58,637 nt of DNA from Candidatus Aldehydirespirator catecholifindens (GCA_028283245.1 JAPYNU010000075.1:1-58637), one strand, 5' to 3'; shown: positions 25,371-34,918, counted from the first letter of the stretch. Notes: generated by a model not told the origin, from the sequence alone. Made by a program: numbers and translations.

Positions 25371-27545
25371 TCAGGCTCTGACGTTGACTCTGATGGTGTG
25401 CCAACCCTCGGCACCGTTAGGTCGAGGGTTGACGTTGTTACTGCTTTGGGTGATGCCACCGCCGTCGGTAGCGCGCACCTGTATGCGCTGTCGGCCACTG
25501 GTTGCAGGAGTCCAAGCTAGGTGCCATTGGGCCCAACTCTCGTTGCCAGCCACTTCACCGAGACGACAGGGCATCCAGTTGCCTTCGCCAACACGCACTT
25601 CCACTTGCCTGATGCCTCGCGTCGGCGCCCAAGCAACTCCGGCTATCGCTACGGTCTCACCAACCTTGACGTTTGAATCATTGGCAGGCACATCAATGCG
25701 GCTCTGAGTCTTGACGGGCCCTTGCTTTGACCAACCTCGCGGCACCCAGTAACCGTCGAAGCCGTCCCAAGTGGTCAGTCGAATCTCCTCAATCCATTTC
25801 ACCGCCGACACATATCCGTAGAGTCCCGCCACCACAATGCGTGCCGGAAAACCGTGTCGCAGCGGAAGGGGCTCGTTGTTCATGCCGATCGCCAGAATGG
25901 CGTTGCGGCCGTCGTAAGCAGCAGTGGTTGGGAACCCGGCAGTGAAATCATCTACCGAAAGCCCGACGATCTGCTGAGCGCCGCGCTGCACACCAGCACG
26001 CTGCAACAAAACGTTGAGCGGTATACCGGTCCATATGGCGTTGCCGACCAGGTCGCCGCCCACCTGGTTTGATACGCACGACAGCGTGATCACATGATCG
26101 GAAAGGCTCATGGCCCGTATCTCTTGGTAGGTAAGTTCATAGGGGTTGTCGACCAGACCGGTGATGCGCAGCCGCCATTGATCGGGATCAACTTGGGGCA
26201 CGGTTAGTGCTGTGTCAATGCGGTAGAACTCGTTTTTGGGTGAGATTGGGGTGACATAGGGGGCAATACCCGGCACTTCGTCATCAAGAGTGTCGAGATT
26301 CGCCACTTGAGGATGCGAAAACGAACGCTGCGGCGCAGCCGTAGTGGTGGTTGTTGTAGTTGTTGTTGTTGTTGAGGGTTCTTCAGGGGCTTGAGTGGTG
26401 GTGGATGCAGGTGGTTCGGTAGGAGCTTGGGTCGTGGTGGTGCTCGGGTTTTGTTCGGGGGCTTGAGTGGTGGTGGATGCAGGCGGCTCGGTAGAAGCTT
26501 GAGGGGTGAGCTCATCGAATTCGTCAGAGACTTGATCCGAAGGCACGGCATCTGGTTCTTCAGGGGCTTGGGTTGTGGTAGATGCAGTGCTTTGTTCGGG
26601 CTGCTGAGCGTTGCCCACAGTGGTCGAAGGAGGTTCTTGCGCGATGGCGGTATCTGGAGTTATTGATGCCTCAGGAACCTCCACATTGTTAGGAACTTCG
26701 ATGCCCTCAGGGATCTCAACATTGTTAGGAACTTCAATGCCTTCGGGGATCTCAATACCTTCGGGCACTTCGACGGCTGCGCCGGTGGGTGCCTCAACAG
26801 TGCCAGCCGAAGCTTCTGGCGCTGATGCCCGTGGCGGCAGCGTGTAAATCTCTCGTGCCTTCTGAGCAGCCGACGGCTCCCGCAAGCTTCGACCCAGTCC
26901 CAGCAAGGCGAGCGCAGTGACTGCGGCGCCACCTGAGTAGCCAAAAAACGATCTGCGAGGACCAGAGCGGGCCAGCATCCGCCGGGACTCTTCGTCACGA
27001 TCTTCGCTGGACTCTTCGGGCTCGGTGTTATCAGCAGTAGCAGCGGCGGCTTGACGCGGTGCTCTGGAAGCTCGGTTGACCAGCACCAAAGTGGTAACCA
27101 TCGCCAGCACTGCTGCGCCAAGCGCCACAGCCCATGACGACAACGCCGGGCTTAGCGGATTACGAGCCGCGGCCCAACCACCAATAAGTCCAAACGCTGC
27201 GAAGCCTCCAATAGCAAACCTGAGACGGCCTCTAACAGCAGCCCGACCCAGCAACGCCCCCGCAATGAGCGTCCCGATCGTTATCCCGATCGTAAGCACT
27301 GTTTTCTGGCTGGCACCGACATTGGCGATACTGAAAGCCACCACATCACCGGGCGTGTAATCGGTGATCACCTCGCCAACCGCAATCACTAGCGACGGGA
27401 TCGGGTCGCTGATGTCATTGAACAGTTCTCCGAAAGCCAGCGCCATCGCCGCCCCTAAGGCACCAGCGATCAAACCGGCTAAGTTCAAAAACCTTTCACG
27501 GTCAAAGTCCGGTTCTGCCTGCCGTGCTCTGGCGGGATCGGTCAC
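25371..27545 (-). CDS. Membrane-anchored sulfite-oxidase-fold molybdopterin oxidoreductase (paralogue 1)
   Basis: A 724-residue protein. Residues 20-190 contain four hydrophobic segments (GLIAGALGAAMALAFGELF, VLTIGITIGTLIAGALLGRA, FAAFGLIGGWAAARN, WAVALGAAVLAMVTTLVLV); a further hydrophobic segment follows RRSFFGYSG near 210-230. A long linker (about 235-420) has EGIEVPNNVE-type and STTTTQAPE-type repeats. The catalytic domain (430-600) has DQWRLRITGLVDNPYELTY and the Mo-ligand block ITLSCVSNQVGGDLVGNAIW, then GFPARIVVAGLYGYVSAVKW; the C-terminal domain is Mo-co dimerisation-like (AWAPTRGIRQVEVRVGEGNW). Substrate is unknown. GTG start, TAAGCT 7 nt upstream. Confidence 0.88.
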   Translation of the reverse strand: MTDPARARQAEPDFDRERFLNLAGLIAGALGAAMALAFGELFNDISDPIPSLVIAVGEVITDYTPGDVVAFSIANVGASQKTVLTIGITIGTLIAGALLGRAAVRGRLRFAIGGFAAFGLIGGWAAARNPLSPALSSWAVALGAAVLAMVTTLVLVNRASRAPRQAAAATADNTEPEESSEDRDEESRRMLARSGPRRSFFGYSGGAAVTALALLGLGRSLREPSAAQKAREIYTLPPRASAPEASAGTVEAPTGAAVEVPEGIEIPEGIEVPNNVEIPEGIEVPNNVEVPEASITPDTAIAQEPPSTTVGNAQQPEQSTASTTTQAPEEPDAVPSDQVSDEFDELTPQASTEPPASTTTQAPEQNPSTTTTQAPTEPPASTTTQAPEEPSTTTTTTTTTTTAAPQRSFSHPQVANLDTLDDEVPGIAPYVTPISPKNEFYRIDTALTVPQVDPDQWRLRITGLVDNPYELTYQEIRAMSLSDHVITLSCVSNQVGGDLVGNAIWTGIPLNVLLQRAGVQRGAQQIVGLSVDDFTAGFPTTAAYDGRNAILAIGMNNEPLPLRHGFPARIVVAGLYGYVSAVKWIEEIRLTTWDGFDGYWVPRGWSKQGPVKTQSRIDVPANDSNVKVGETVAIAGVAWAPTRGIRQVEVRVGEGNWMPCRLGEVAGNESWAQWHLAWTPATSGRQRIQVRATDGGGITQSSNNVNPRPNGAEGWHTIRVNVRA

Positions 27546-29065
27546 GGTCGTGAGCTTAGAGGCCGAGCGAAACGGCGGCGCAGTTCGCGGCGAAGCAGTT
27601 TTCCGGTTTCGTTGTAAGGCAGTTCGTCAACAAACTCAAAGCGCGCCGGTGCCCGGCTGGACCTCAATCGCCTTGACACAAACTGCTTTAGTTCATCTGC
27701 TGTGGGTGCCACTGAACACGGCACCACACAAGCCATCACTTCTTCACCCCATTCACGGCTCGGAACCCCAAAGACGGCAGCATCGGCAACTCTGGGATGT
27801 GCCAGCAGCACTTCCTCAATCTCGCCGGGTGACAGGTTCTCACCGCCGCGCACAATGACATCATCGTCACGCCCCTGAATCCACAAAAATCCATCATTGT
27901 CAAGATGCCCTAAATCATGCGTTCGGAACCAGCCACCGCTGTCGAGTTGCACGCCGCTGTGTTGATATTCGCCCGATACCCGATCGCCTCGCACCCATAT
28001 CTCTCCGGTGATGCCAGCGCTGGCTTGACTGCCGTCAGCGTTGCGTACAGATACTTCGACACCTGCTAGAGGCCGTCCCGCCGAGACGAGCTTGGCTTGC
28101 TCTACGGGATCATCAGATGCGGCACAAAGCCGATGATCCTCAGGTCCGAGAACGCACACCGTCGAACTAGCTTCGGTGAGACCATAGGCGTGCATAAAAT
28201 CCGCTTCAGGAAACAGCCGCAACGCTTTACGCACCACATCAGCGTGGGATTTGCCTCCCCCGTAGGACACGAAGCGAACCTGCGCCAACACCTCGCTTCG
28301 GCGTTGGAGAGCATCCACAATGCGGGTCAGCATCGTGGGCACCAGCATCACATGAGTTACGCCTTCGGCTTTGACCAGATCAATCCAAGCATCCGGGTCG
28401 AATCTTGGCAGCATCAAAATTCTGCGACCTGCGTAAATCTGGGAAAGCAACGCCGCCACAGAGGCAACGTGATACGGCGGAACCGCCATGATGTGAGCTT
28501 CATCAGCGCCAGCGGAAGCCGCCTCAACCATACCCAGCACATATGACATCAGATGTCGATGACGCAGCACCGCCGTTTTGGGTGCGCCGGTGGTGCCGCT
28601 GGTGTGCAACAGCACCGCAATCGCATCGGGATCTGCTGGCCAGTCGCCCAGATCAGCCGCTTCGCTGCCTCCCGCCGGATCCTCGCGAAGCGTTTCGGCT
28701 GTCACTATTTGCAGGCCGTCAATCCGCGACAAACGCTCGGCATCGCGCTCGCTTATCACCGCTAACGCGGGAGCAGCTTGCTGTGCCCTAGAGCGCAGTT
28801 CTTGGTCAGCAAGCCTGTAGTTGATCGGCTGATAGACGACACCAGCCCAAGCCGCCCCGAAAAGCGCCACCGGCAGCACCGCAGAGGGTTCATGGCACAA
28901 CACCAAGCGCTCGACTCGGCAAGCCCGCAGCCTTCCCGCCAAGCCAGCAGCCTGATCGCTCAACTGCTGATAGCTCATGGCATCAACATGGCCTCCCAGC
29001 GCTACTCGATCACCATGAGCACTCGTGATTTGTTGCAACAGCGTTACCAGGTTCAATAGATCCAA
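27542..29065 (-). CDS. AMP-forming acyl-CoA synthetase/ligase
   Basis: A 507-residue ANL-superfamily adenylating enzyme. The P-loop is VLLHTSGTTGAPKTAVLRHR, A5 is MHAYGLTEASSTV, the ADP-binding Asp block is GGWFRTHDLGHLDNDGFLWI, the hinge DDDVIVRGGENLSPGEIEEV and the catalytic Lys PYNETGKLLRRELR at the C-terminus. The substrate (fatty, aromatic or other carboxylic acid) cannot be read. The first residues come from a TTG start. Its stop overlaps the molybdoenzyme start by 4 nt. Confidence 0.9.
   Translation of the reverse strand: MDLLNLVTLLQQITSAHGDRVALGGHVDAMSYQQLSDQAAGLAGRLRACRVERLVLCHEPSAVLPVALFGAAWAGVVYQPINYRLADQELRSRAQQAAPALAVISERDAERLSRIDGLQIVTAETLREDPAGGSEAADLGDWPADPDAIAVLLHTSGTTGAPKTAVLRHRHLMSYVLGMVEAASAGADEAHIMAVPPYHVASVAALLSQIYAGRRILMLPRFDPDAWIDLVKAEGVTHVMLVPTMLTRIVDALQRRSEVLAQVRFVSYGGGKSHADVVRKALRLFPEADFMHAYGLTEASSTVCVLGPEDHRLCAASDDPVEQAKLVSAGRPLAGVEVSVRNADGSQASAGITGEIWVRGDRVSGEYQHSGVQLDSGGWFRTHDLGHLDNDGFLWIQGRDDDVIVRGGENLSPGEIEEVLLAHPRVADAAVFGVPSREWGEEVMACVVPCSVAPTADELKQFVSRRLRSSRAPARFEFVDELPYNETGKLLRRELRRRFARPLSSRP
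27553..27558 (-). promoter_or_regulatory. -10 hexamer TAAGCT, leaderless start of molybdoenzyme 1
   Basis: Within the 3' end of the acyl-CoA ligase gene, TAAGCT is followed by 7 nt and the GTG at 27545. If active it makes the molybdoenzyme independent of the upstream ligase gene. Confidence 0.5.
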
Positions 29066-29119
29066 CCGATCTTTAGCCCCCCGCTTAGGTCTGTGGTGCC
29101 TCGCTTGAATGAGACGAAA

Positions 29120-30133
29120 CTAGCGGCGTGGGGGCTCTTGTCGGGCTACCTCGTCGCGTAACGCAATGAAGCGCTGAAGGCGTCGCGGGTCAAGGCTGCC
29201 CGACCGTATGGCCTCATTGACTGCACAGCCTGGTTCGGCACCGTGCGCGCAATCCGAGAAACGGCAGCTGCGTCCACGCTCTTCAATGTCGCCGAAGACT
29301 TGACTCAAAGCTTGTTGCGCATCGGTCAGACCCAAGGCCCGCACCCCAGGCGTGTCGATCACAAGCCCAGCATCGTCAGGCAACAGCACCAAACGCCGCG
29401 CCACTGTGGTATGTCGACCTCTGCGATCCGATGCCCGCACTTTGGCGGTCTCAGCCACTTCAGCACCGGCTAGAGCGTTAACTAAAGTCGATTTTCCCGA
29501 GCCACTAGCACCCAGAAGCACCATCGTGCGACCCGCTCCCAGCTTTGAACGCAGCCTGTCAAGACCCAAGCCGCTTTGAGCGCTGAGTATCAGCACCTCC
29601 ACCCCGCCAGCAACTGCTCTGACCGTTTCGGCGGCGGCAGCCGCATCGGTTGTCTGATCAGCCTTTGTGAGCAGGATCACTGTCTCGGCGCGGCTGTCTT
29701 TTGCCATCACCAGCATCCGCTCGAAACGGCCCGCGGGTAGCGGACGGTCCAAACCGGCGACAATGCCCACCACATCAAAGTTGGCTGCCAGTACTTGATC
29801 ACCAGCACGCTCAGACGGATCGCGGCGCGTCAACTCACTGAAACGAGGCAGCACCCGACTGATCACCGCTAAACCTTGCGAATCGTCGAACTGCACGAAC
29901 TGCACCCAGTCGCCGGTGACCGGCGCGGTCACAGCCTGAGCACGCACCGAATCCGAACCGACCCGCAACATTCCCTGAGCAGTCACCACATCGCATTCAC
30001 CGCGGTCAACCTGCACCACCCGAGCAAGCACAAGCCCGGGCGGGGCCTCAAGTCCCGACACCTGCGAAACTAGTGCTGCTGCGACACGAGTGTCGTAGCC
30101 CCAACGGCTCAGCACCGCAGCGTCAACGCTCAC
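29120..30133 (-). CDS. rsgA: Ribosome small-subunit-dependent GTPase RsgA
   Basis: A 337-residue circularly permuted GTPase that assists late 30S maturation. An OB fold comes first (ARVVQVDRGECDVVTAQGML); the permuted G motifs follow in order: TKAD in VILLTKADQTTDAA, the P-loop in MVLLGASGSGKSTLVNALAG, then RGRHTTVARRLVLLPDDAGL and DTPG. The C-terminal zinc knuckle is CRFSDCAHGAEPGC followed by the helical region. GTG start. It diverges from the second molybdoenzyme with 72 bp between them. Confidence 0.93.
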   Translation of the reverse strand: MSVDAAVLSRWGYDTRVAAALVSQVSGLEAPPGLVLARVVQVDRGECDVVTAQGMLRVGSDSVRAQAVTAPVTGDWVQFVQFDDSQGLAVISRVLPRFSELTRRDPSERAGDQVLAANFDVVGIVAGLDRPLPAGRFERMLVMAKDSRAETVILLTKADQTTDAAAAAETVRAVAGGVEVLILSAQSGLGLDRLRSKLGAGRTMVLLGASGSGKSTLVNALAGAEVAETAKVRASDRRGRHTTVARRLVLLPDDAGLVIDTPGVRALGLTDAQQALSQVFGDIEERGRSCRFSDCAHGAEPGCAVNEAIRSGSLDPRRLQRFIALRDEVARQEPPRR

Positions 30134-30149
30134 ATCTAATCACGGTTAT

Positions 30150-30183
30150 GTCCCATTGTTTCATATAAGTCCCATTGCTTCAT
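30150..30183. repeat. Two 15-bp direct repeats upstream of molybdoenzyme 2
   Basis: GTCCCATTGTTTCAT at 30150-30164 and GTCCCATTGCTTCAT at 30169-30183 differ by one base and are 19 bp apart. They lie immediately upstream of the -10 hexamer of the molybdoenzyme 2 gene, where an activator could bind side by side. A regulatory role is inferred only from position. Confidence 0.5.
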
Positions 30184-30192
30184 TGAATCGCC

Positions 30193-30198
30193 TACGAT
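30193..30198 (+). promoter_or_regulatory. -10 hexamer TACGAT, leaderless start of molybdoenzyme 2
   Basis: TACGAT is followed by exactly 7 nt and the ATG at 30206, with no Shine-Dalgarno sequence. The direct repeats at 30150-30183 lie where a -35 or activator region is expected. Confidence 0.6.
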
Positions 30199-30205
30199 CT
30201 CACCA

Positions 30206-32074
30206 ATGACACAAAACGCAACAGACGCTTCGATGCCCGAGGAAACACCCGGCACCGAACAGCGTGGCAACACAATTGATGCTGGCCTGCAAGGCTCTCA
30301 GCGAGGCTTGCCCTCTTTGATGCGCGGTGCCTTAGCCGGAACCGCGGGCGCTGCGGTTGGCCTGGGGTTCGGCGAGTTCATGGAAGGCGCCTTCGAGTCG
30401 ATCCCATCGCTGGTGGTGGCGGTGAGCGAGCTACTCAGCGACTACACCCCTGGAGACGTGGTGAGGTTCAGCATCGCCAACTTCGGTGCCAGCCAAAAAA
30501 CACTGTTGACCATCGGCATTGTGATCGGCTCGCTGGTGGTTGGCGGACTGCTAGGTGCTTTCGCAGCACGCAAGCAGCCGAAAGTGACTGTCTACGGGTT
30601 CGCGGTGTTTGGCTTGATCGCAGGCTGGTGTGCGGCACGCAACCCGCTCAGCCCGGCTTTCGGGTCGTGGCTGGTGGGCTTGACAGCCGCCGCAGCAGCT
30701 TGCGCCACCACTCTGCTACTCGTCAAACTCGCAACCACACGCGCTACAGCAACCACAGCAAGCCAAACGCTGGCTGCAACACCGCAAACCTCAGAGACTG
30801 CGGAGGCTTCAGAAAGTTTCGAGACTGCACAAAGCGGACAACTAGCCACCACCTCAACGGGTACTAGGCGAGCCTTTTTTGTCTATGTCGGCGGTGCAGG
30901 CGCAGCCGCATTAGCGATGATCGGTTTGGGCCGTTCGCTGCGAGGTCAGTCAGCAGCAGAACAGTTCCTTGAGACAAACACGCTGCGATCTGCCACAGCA
31001 CCAACCACAACAACCACCACTACTACGGCGGTGACCACAACAGCGCCAACGACCACTATCGCTGCTGGCACCGAAGCCGCGCCTGTCACCACAACGCCGC
31101 CCACAACCACCACGACCGCCGCAGCGGCACCTGCGGTCAGCGAGCAGCTCGCTGCGCTCAGCACCCTCGACAACGAAGTAGCCGGGATATCTAGCTACGT
31201 GACCCCCAACGACAGCTTCTACCGCATTGACACTGCTTTTGGACGGGTGCCTCAGGTAGACCCAGAGCGTTGGCGGCTTCGTATCAGCGGCATGGTCGAC
31301 AATCCCTACGAACTCACTTTCGCCGAGATTCAAGACATGGATTTGAGCGACTATGTGATCACATTGTCATGCGTTTCTAACGAAGTCGGCGGCGAATATG
31401 TCGACAACGCGGTCTGGACCGGAGTGCCCTTGTCGGTGATTTTGGATCGGGCTGGTGTTCAGCCCGGCGCTAGTCAAGTGGTGGGACGCTCAGTTGATGA
31501 TTGGACTGCTGGCTTCCCCACTCCTGTGGTCTACGACGGCCGCAACGCCATCTTGGCGATCGGTATGAACAACGAATTCCTGCCAACAGATCACGGATTC
31601 CCGGCTCGGCTGGTGGTGGCTGGCCTCTACGGATACGTATCGGCGGTGAAATGGCTTAAAGAGATCCATCTCACCACTTGGGACGGCTTTGACGGCTACT
31701 GGATACCCCGAGGCTGGTCTAAAGAAGGCCCGATAAAGACTCAGAGTCGTATTGATGTGCCAAGTCGCGGTGACAGGCTGCGTGCAGGTGAGGCCACACC
31801 GATCGCAGGGATTGCCTGGGCACCGACACGCGGTATCGAACGGGTTGAGGTCAACATTGACGACGAGGGATGGCAAGATTGCCAGCTGGGTGAGGCGATC
31901 GGCGACGAGAGCTGGGTGCAGTGGCATTATTCGTGGACACCCACAGAGGGGCGACACCGCATCCAGGTGCGAGCCACTGACGGTGACGGCTTCACTCAAA
32001 GTTCTCGCGAGGTCAGACCCGCTCCTAACGGTGCCGAAGGTTGGCACACCGTCAACATCAACGTCTCTGCCTGA
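30206..32074 (+). CDS. Membrane-anchored sulfite-oxidase-fold molybdopterin oxidoreductase (paralogue 2)
   Basis: A 622-residue paralogue of the protein at 25371-27545, in opposite orientation. It has the same membrane part (LLSDYTPGDVVRFSIANFGA, LLTIGIVIGSLVVGGLLGAF) and a second hydrophobic segment after TRRAFFVYVGG. Its linker is shorter and Thr-rich (TTTTTTAVTTTAPTTTIAAG). The catalytic core matches closely (VITLSCVSNEVGGEYVDNAV, GFPARLVVAGLYGYVSAVKW, WDGFDGYWIPRGWSKEGPIK), as does the dimerisation domain. Cys of SCVSN is the expected Mo ligand. The substrate is unknown; a cell-surface oxidase or reductase is likely. Confidence 0.88.
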   Translation: MTQNATDASMPEETPGTEQRGNTIDAGLQGSQRGLPSLMRGALAGTAGAAVGLGFGEFMEGAFESIPSLVVAVSELLSDYTPGDVVRFSIANFGASQKTLLTIGIVIGSLVVGGLLGAFAARKQPKVTVYGFAVFGLIAGWCAARNPLSPAFGSWLVGLTAAAAACATTLLLVKLATTRATATTASQTLAATPQTSETAEASESFETAQSGQLATTSTGTRRAFFVYVGGAGAAALAMIGLGRSLRGQSAAEQFLETNTLRSATAPTTTTTTTTAVTTTAPTTTIAAGTEAAPVTTTPPTTTTTAAAAPAVSEQLAALSTLDNEVAGISSYVTPNDSFYRIDTAFGRVPQVDPERWRLRISGMVDNPYELTFAEIQDMDLSDYVITLSCVSNEVGGEYVDNAVWTGVPLSVILDRAGVQPGASQVVGRSVDDWTAGFPTPVVYDGRNAILAIGMNNEFLPTDHGFPARLVVAGLYGYVSAVKWLKEIHLTTWDGFDGYWIPRGWSKEGPIKTQSRIDVPSRGDRLRAGEATPIAGIAWAPTRGIERVEVNIDDEGWQDCQLGEAIGDESWVQWHYSWTPTEGRHRIQVRATDGDGFTQSSREVRPAPNGAEGWHTVNINVSA

Positions 32075-32221
32075 CTTGTGAGTAGCAAACGCTTCTGAAC
32101 ACAGCCGCTGGGCGTGGACACATAACCATGCCTTGTAGTAGTGTGCGTCGGCAGCTTCGGCGCTAGACGATAGCTACCAAACGGCAGCTAGTGGAGACGA
32201 AGTGACAGCAGAGGGGTGGCA

Positions 32222-34918
32222 GTGACCGACCTAATTGAGGATCAACACGGCCAGGCTGGCACCGCAACGGAGTTCGTCTGCAACGGTGTGACTGTGCGCG
32301 TCGGTGAGCATCCTCATTTGCTGGCAGCGTTACGAGAAGAACTGGGTCTGACCGCAGCCAAAGACGGTTGTTCGCCTTCAGGGCAGTGCGGTTGCTGCAC
32401 TGTGCTAATCAACGGCAAAGCTCGTGTCGCCTGCCAGATTCCTCTCGACAAAGTCGCTGGCGGCGAAGTGGTCACGCCAGAAGGTCTCAGCAACGACGAA
32501 CGTCACCGTTACGCCGCCGCCTTCGGTGCTGTCGGGGCTGTGCAATGCGGCTTCTGCACGCCGGGCATCGTGATGCGGGTCAAAGCCCTGATCGACCGCA
32601 ACGGTGCCGGACTCAGCCGCGAGCAGGCCTCAAGGCACTTAGGAGCGCATCTCTGCCGCTGCACCGGTTATCTGAAAATCCTCGACGCGGTGGAGATGCT
32701 CGCTAAAGGTGCCGAAGCGCCCAGCAGCTTGCAGTCCAGCAACGGTGCTGCTGTGCAGGTCAGGCGGGGTGTGGGGGCACGCGCCGCTCGCTATGAGTCG
32801 ACTGATCTGACGCTCGGCGACAAGCACTACATCGATGACATGTCAGTGCCGGGGATGCTCCACGGTGCCGTTCATCTGGCCGAACACGCTCGTGCTGATG
32901 TGATCGCCATTGACACTTCCGAAGCCGAGGCAGTAGCTGGTGTGGTAGCGGTAATCACCGCAGCCGACGTGCCGGGAGATCTGCGTATCGGGTTGATCCA
33001 CAAAGACTGGCCTGTGTTCATACCGGTCGGGGGTCGTACCTCGTATCTAGGCGATGTGCTGGCTCTGGTGGTGGCTGAAAGCCGTGAAACCGCTCGACAG
33101 GCGGCACAGCTAGTGAAGGTCGACTATCAGCCGCTAGCGCCCATAACCGATCCTGAAGCAGCTGTAGCTGACGGTGCCGAGGATGCAGTGTGGGGGCTTG
33201 ACGGCAACGTCTTGTCTGTGTCGAGTTATCAGCGCGGTGGCAGCGTCACCGAAGCTTTGGCGGCATCGGCTCATAGCGTGAGCGAAACGTTTCAGACTCA
33301 GCGAGTGGAGCAAGCTTTTCTTGAGCCGGAGTCAACGCTGGCCGTGCCAACCAGCACTAATGGCCAAACTGGACAGCGCGGTCTCAACGTCTACTCAGGC
33401 GGCCAAGGCGTGTGGGATGACCGTGACCAGATCGCGGCGGTGCTCGGGATTGACAACAGCCGGGTGTGGGTGGAGCAGGTCGCTAACGGCGGAGCTTTCG
33501 GCGGCAAAGAAGACTGCTCCAACCAAGCGCAGACCGCTTTAGCGGCCTGGCTATTGAACCGTCCAGTCAAAACCACTTTCTCGCGTGAAGAGTCGCTGCT
33601 GGTACACCCGAAACGCCACCCGGTGCGCATCGAGCTGCAAGTCGGCTGCGATAGCGAAGGACGACTCACCGCCTTGAAAGCCAGGATGCTGGGCGACTCA
33701 GGGCCTTACGCCTCAGTCGGGATGAAAGTGCTGGAACGCGCCGCTGGACACGCCTGCGGCCCTTATGTGGTGCCGGTCGTGGATGTTGAAGCGGTGGCGG
33801 CGCGCAGCAACAACAGCGTCTGCGGCGCGTTCAGAGGTTTCGGTGCCAACCAAGCCCAGTTCGCCACCGAAGGCGCTCTTGACCGCCTAGCGGCGGCGGT
33901 CGGGATTAGTGGCTGGGAGATCCGTCAACGCAACGCAGTGCATCCCGGGGCGGTCTGGGGGCCAGGCCAGATCATGGACGACGGCAGCCTCGGTGCCCAG
34001 CAATGCTTAGAGGCTGTCAAACCGGCTTACGACGCCGCTGTAGCCGCCGGTAAAGCCGTCGGGCTTGGGCTTGGGCTCAAAAACTCTGGTCTGGGTAACG
34101 GTTTCAAAGAGATCAGCCGAGCGGTGGTGCATTTCATCGCCGACGAAAGTCGCCCTGCTGGCAGCCCAGCGGGGCCCGACAGCACAGTTGAGGTGCGTCA
34201 CTGCTGGACCGAGATGGGTCAAGGAGTTCATACGGTGGCTTTGCAGGTAGCGGTTGAAGAGCTGGGAGTGCGTCCCGAGCAGGTCAAGGTCTACGTTGAC
34301 ACCAGCCGTGAACTAGGTGCTGGCCAGACCACCGGCTCAAGGGGCACTCTGATGGGTGCCGGGTCGGTGGCACGAGCTTGTCAGGCAGCCAAAGACGGCG
34401 GCTGTGTGACCGGTGTTGATTATCTAGGCGAATACCGGGTGGATTGGACCAACAAACTCAGCGACGGGCTTGAGAATCCTGTGATCCATTCAACTTTCGG
34501 CTACGCCGCGCAAGTTGTTGTCGCTGATCGCGCCAGCGGTGAGGTTGAACGAGTGATTGCCGCCCATGACGTGGGACGAGCCGTTAATCCGCTGCTGTGC
34601 GAAGGCCAAATCGAGGGCAGTGTTCACATGGGTCTGGGTTACGCGCTGAGCGAAGATTTCCCCTGTGACAGTGACGGTCGCCCCCAGTTCGACACTCTGA
34701 GGGCTTTGGGCGTGCTGCGGGCCAAAGACATGCCGCCGGTGGAGGTGATCCTGGTGGAAGCCCCACAACCGGATTCGCCTTATGGGATCAAAGGAGTCGG
34801 CGAGATCGGCTTGGTGCCCACTGCTGGAGCAGTAGCTGAAGCTATGCGACAAGTGGACGGCCAGTGGCGCAATCGGCTGCCGATCAACGCTCATCAGCCT
34901 GTAGTGCCCCAGTCGTGA
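32222..34918 (+). CDS. Fused [2Fe-2S]/molybdenum-binding hydroxylase, Se-dependent XDH type
   Basis: An 898-residue xanthine dehydrogenase relative with FeS and Mo domains in one chain and no FAD domain. Ligands: plant-type cluster Cys50, 56, 59 and 71 (GCSPSGQCGCCTV); second cluster QCGFCTPGIVMR and LCRCTGYLKI. Mo site: GGAFGGKEDCSN, GAFRGFGANQAQF with the substrate Arg, and the catalytic Glu in GIKGVGEIGLVPTAG. The fused layout and the SsnA-like gene that follows match selenium-dependent molybdenum hydroxylases described in enterococci and E. coli; purine hydroxylation is the best guess. Start GTG 32222 has AGAGGGG 5 nt upstream; GTG 32216 is the alternative. Confidence 0.88.
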   Translation: MTDLIEDQHGQAGTATEFVCNGVTVRVGEHPHLLAALREELGLTAAKDGCSPSGQCGCCTVLINGKARVACQIPLDKVAGGEVVTPEGLSNDERHRYAAAFGAVGAVQCGFCTPGIVMRVKALIDRNGAGLSREQASRHLGAHLCRCTGYLKILDAVEMLAKGAEAPSSLQSSNGAAVQVRRGVGARAARYESTDLTLGDKHYIDDMSVPGMLHGAVHLAEHARADVIAIDTSEAEAVAGVVAVITAADVPGDLRIGLIHKDWPVFIPVGGRTSYLGDVLALVVAESRETARQAAQLVKVDYQPLAPITDPEAAVADGAEDAVWGLDGNVLSVSSYQRGGSVTEALAASAHSVSETFQTQRVEQAFLEPESTLAVPTSTNGQTGQRGLNVYSGGQGVWDDRDQIAAVLGIDNSRVWVEQVANGGAFGGKEDCSNQAQTALAAWLLNRPVKTTFSREESLLVHPKRHPVRIELQVGCDSEGRLTALKARMLGDSGPYASVGMKVLERAAGHACGPYVVPVVDVEAVAARSNNSVCGAFRGFGANQAQFATEGALDRLAAAVGISGWEIRQRNAVHPGAVWGPGQIMDDGSLGAQQCLEAVKPAYDAAVAAGKAVGLGLGLKNSGLGNGFKEISRAVVHFIADESRPAGSPAGPDSTVEVRHCWTEMGQGVHTVALQVAVEELGVRPEQVKVYVDTSRELGAGQTTGSRGTLMGAGSVARACQAAKDGGCVTGVDYLGEYRVDWTNKLSDGLENPVIHSTFGYAAQVVVADRASGEVERVIAAHDVGRAVNPLLCEGQIEGSVHMGLGYALSEDFPCDSDGRPQFDTLRALGVLRAKDMPPVEVILVEAPQPDSPYGIKGVGEIGLVPTAGAVAEAMRQVDGQWRNRLPINAHQPVVPQS

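Noticed and set aside
25371..32074. Composite transposon formed by the two inverted molybdoenzyme genes
   Set aside because: The paralogues are diverged in linker and sequence, and no transposase or terminal repeats are present.
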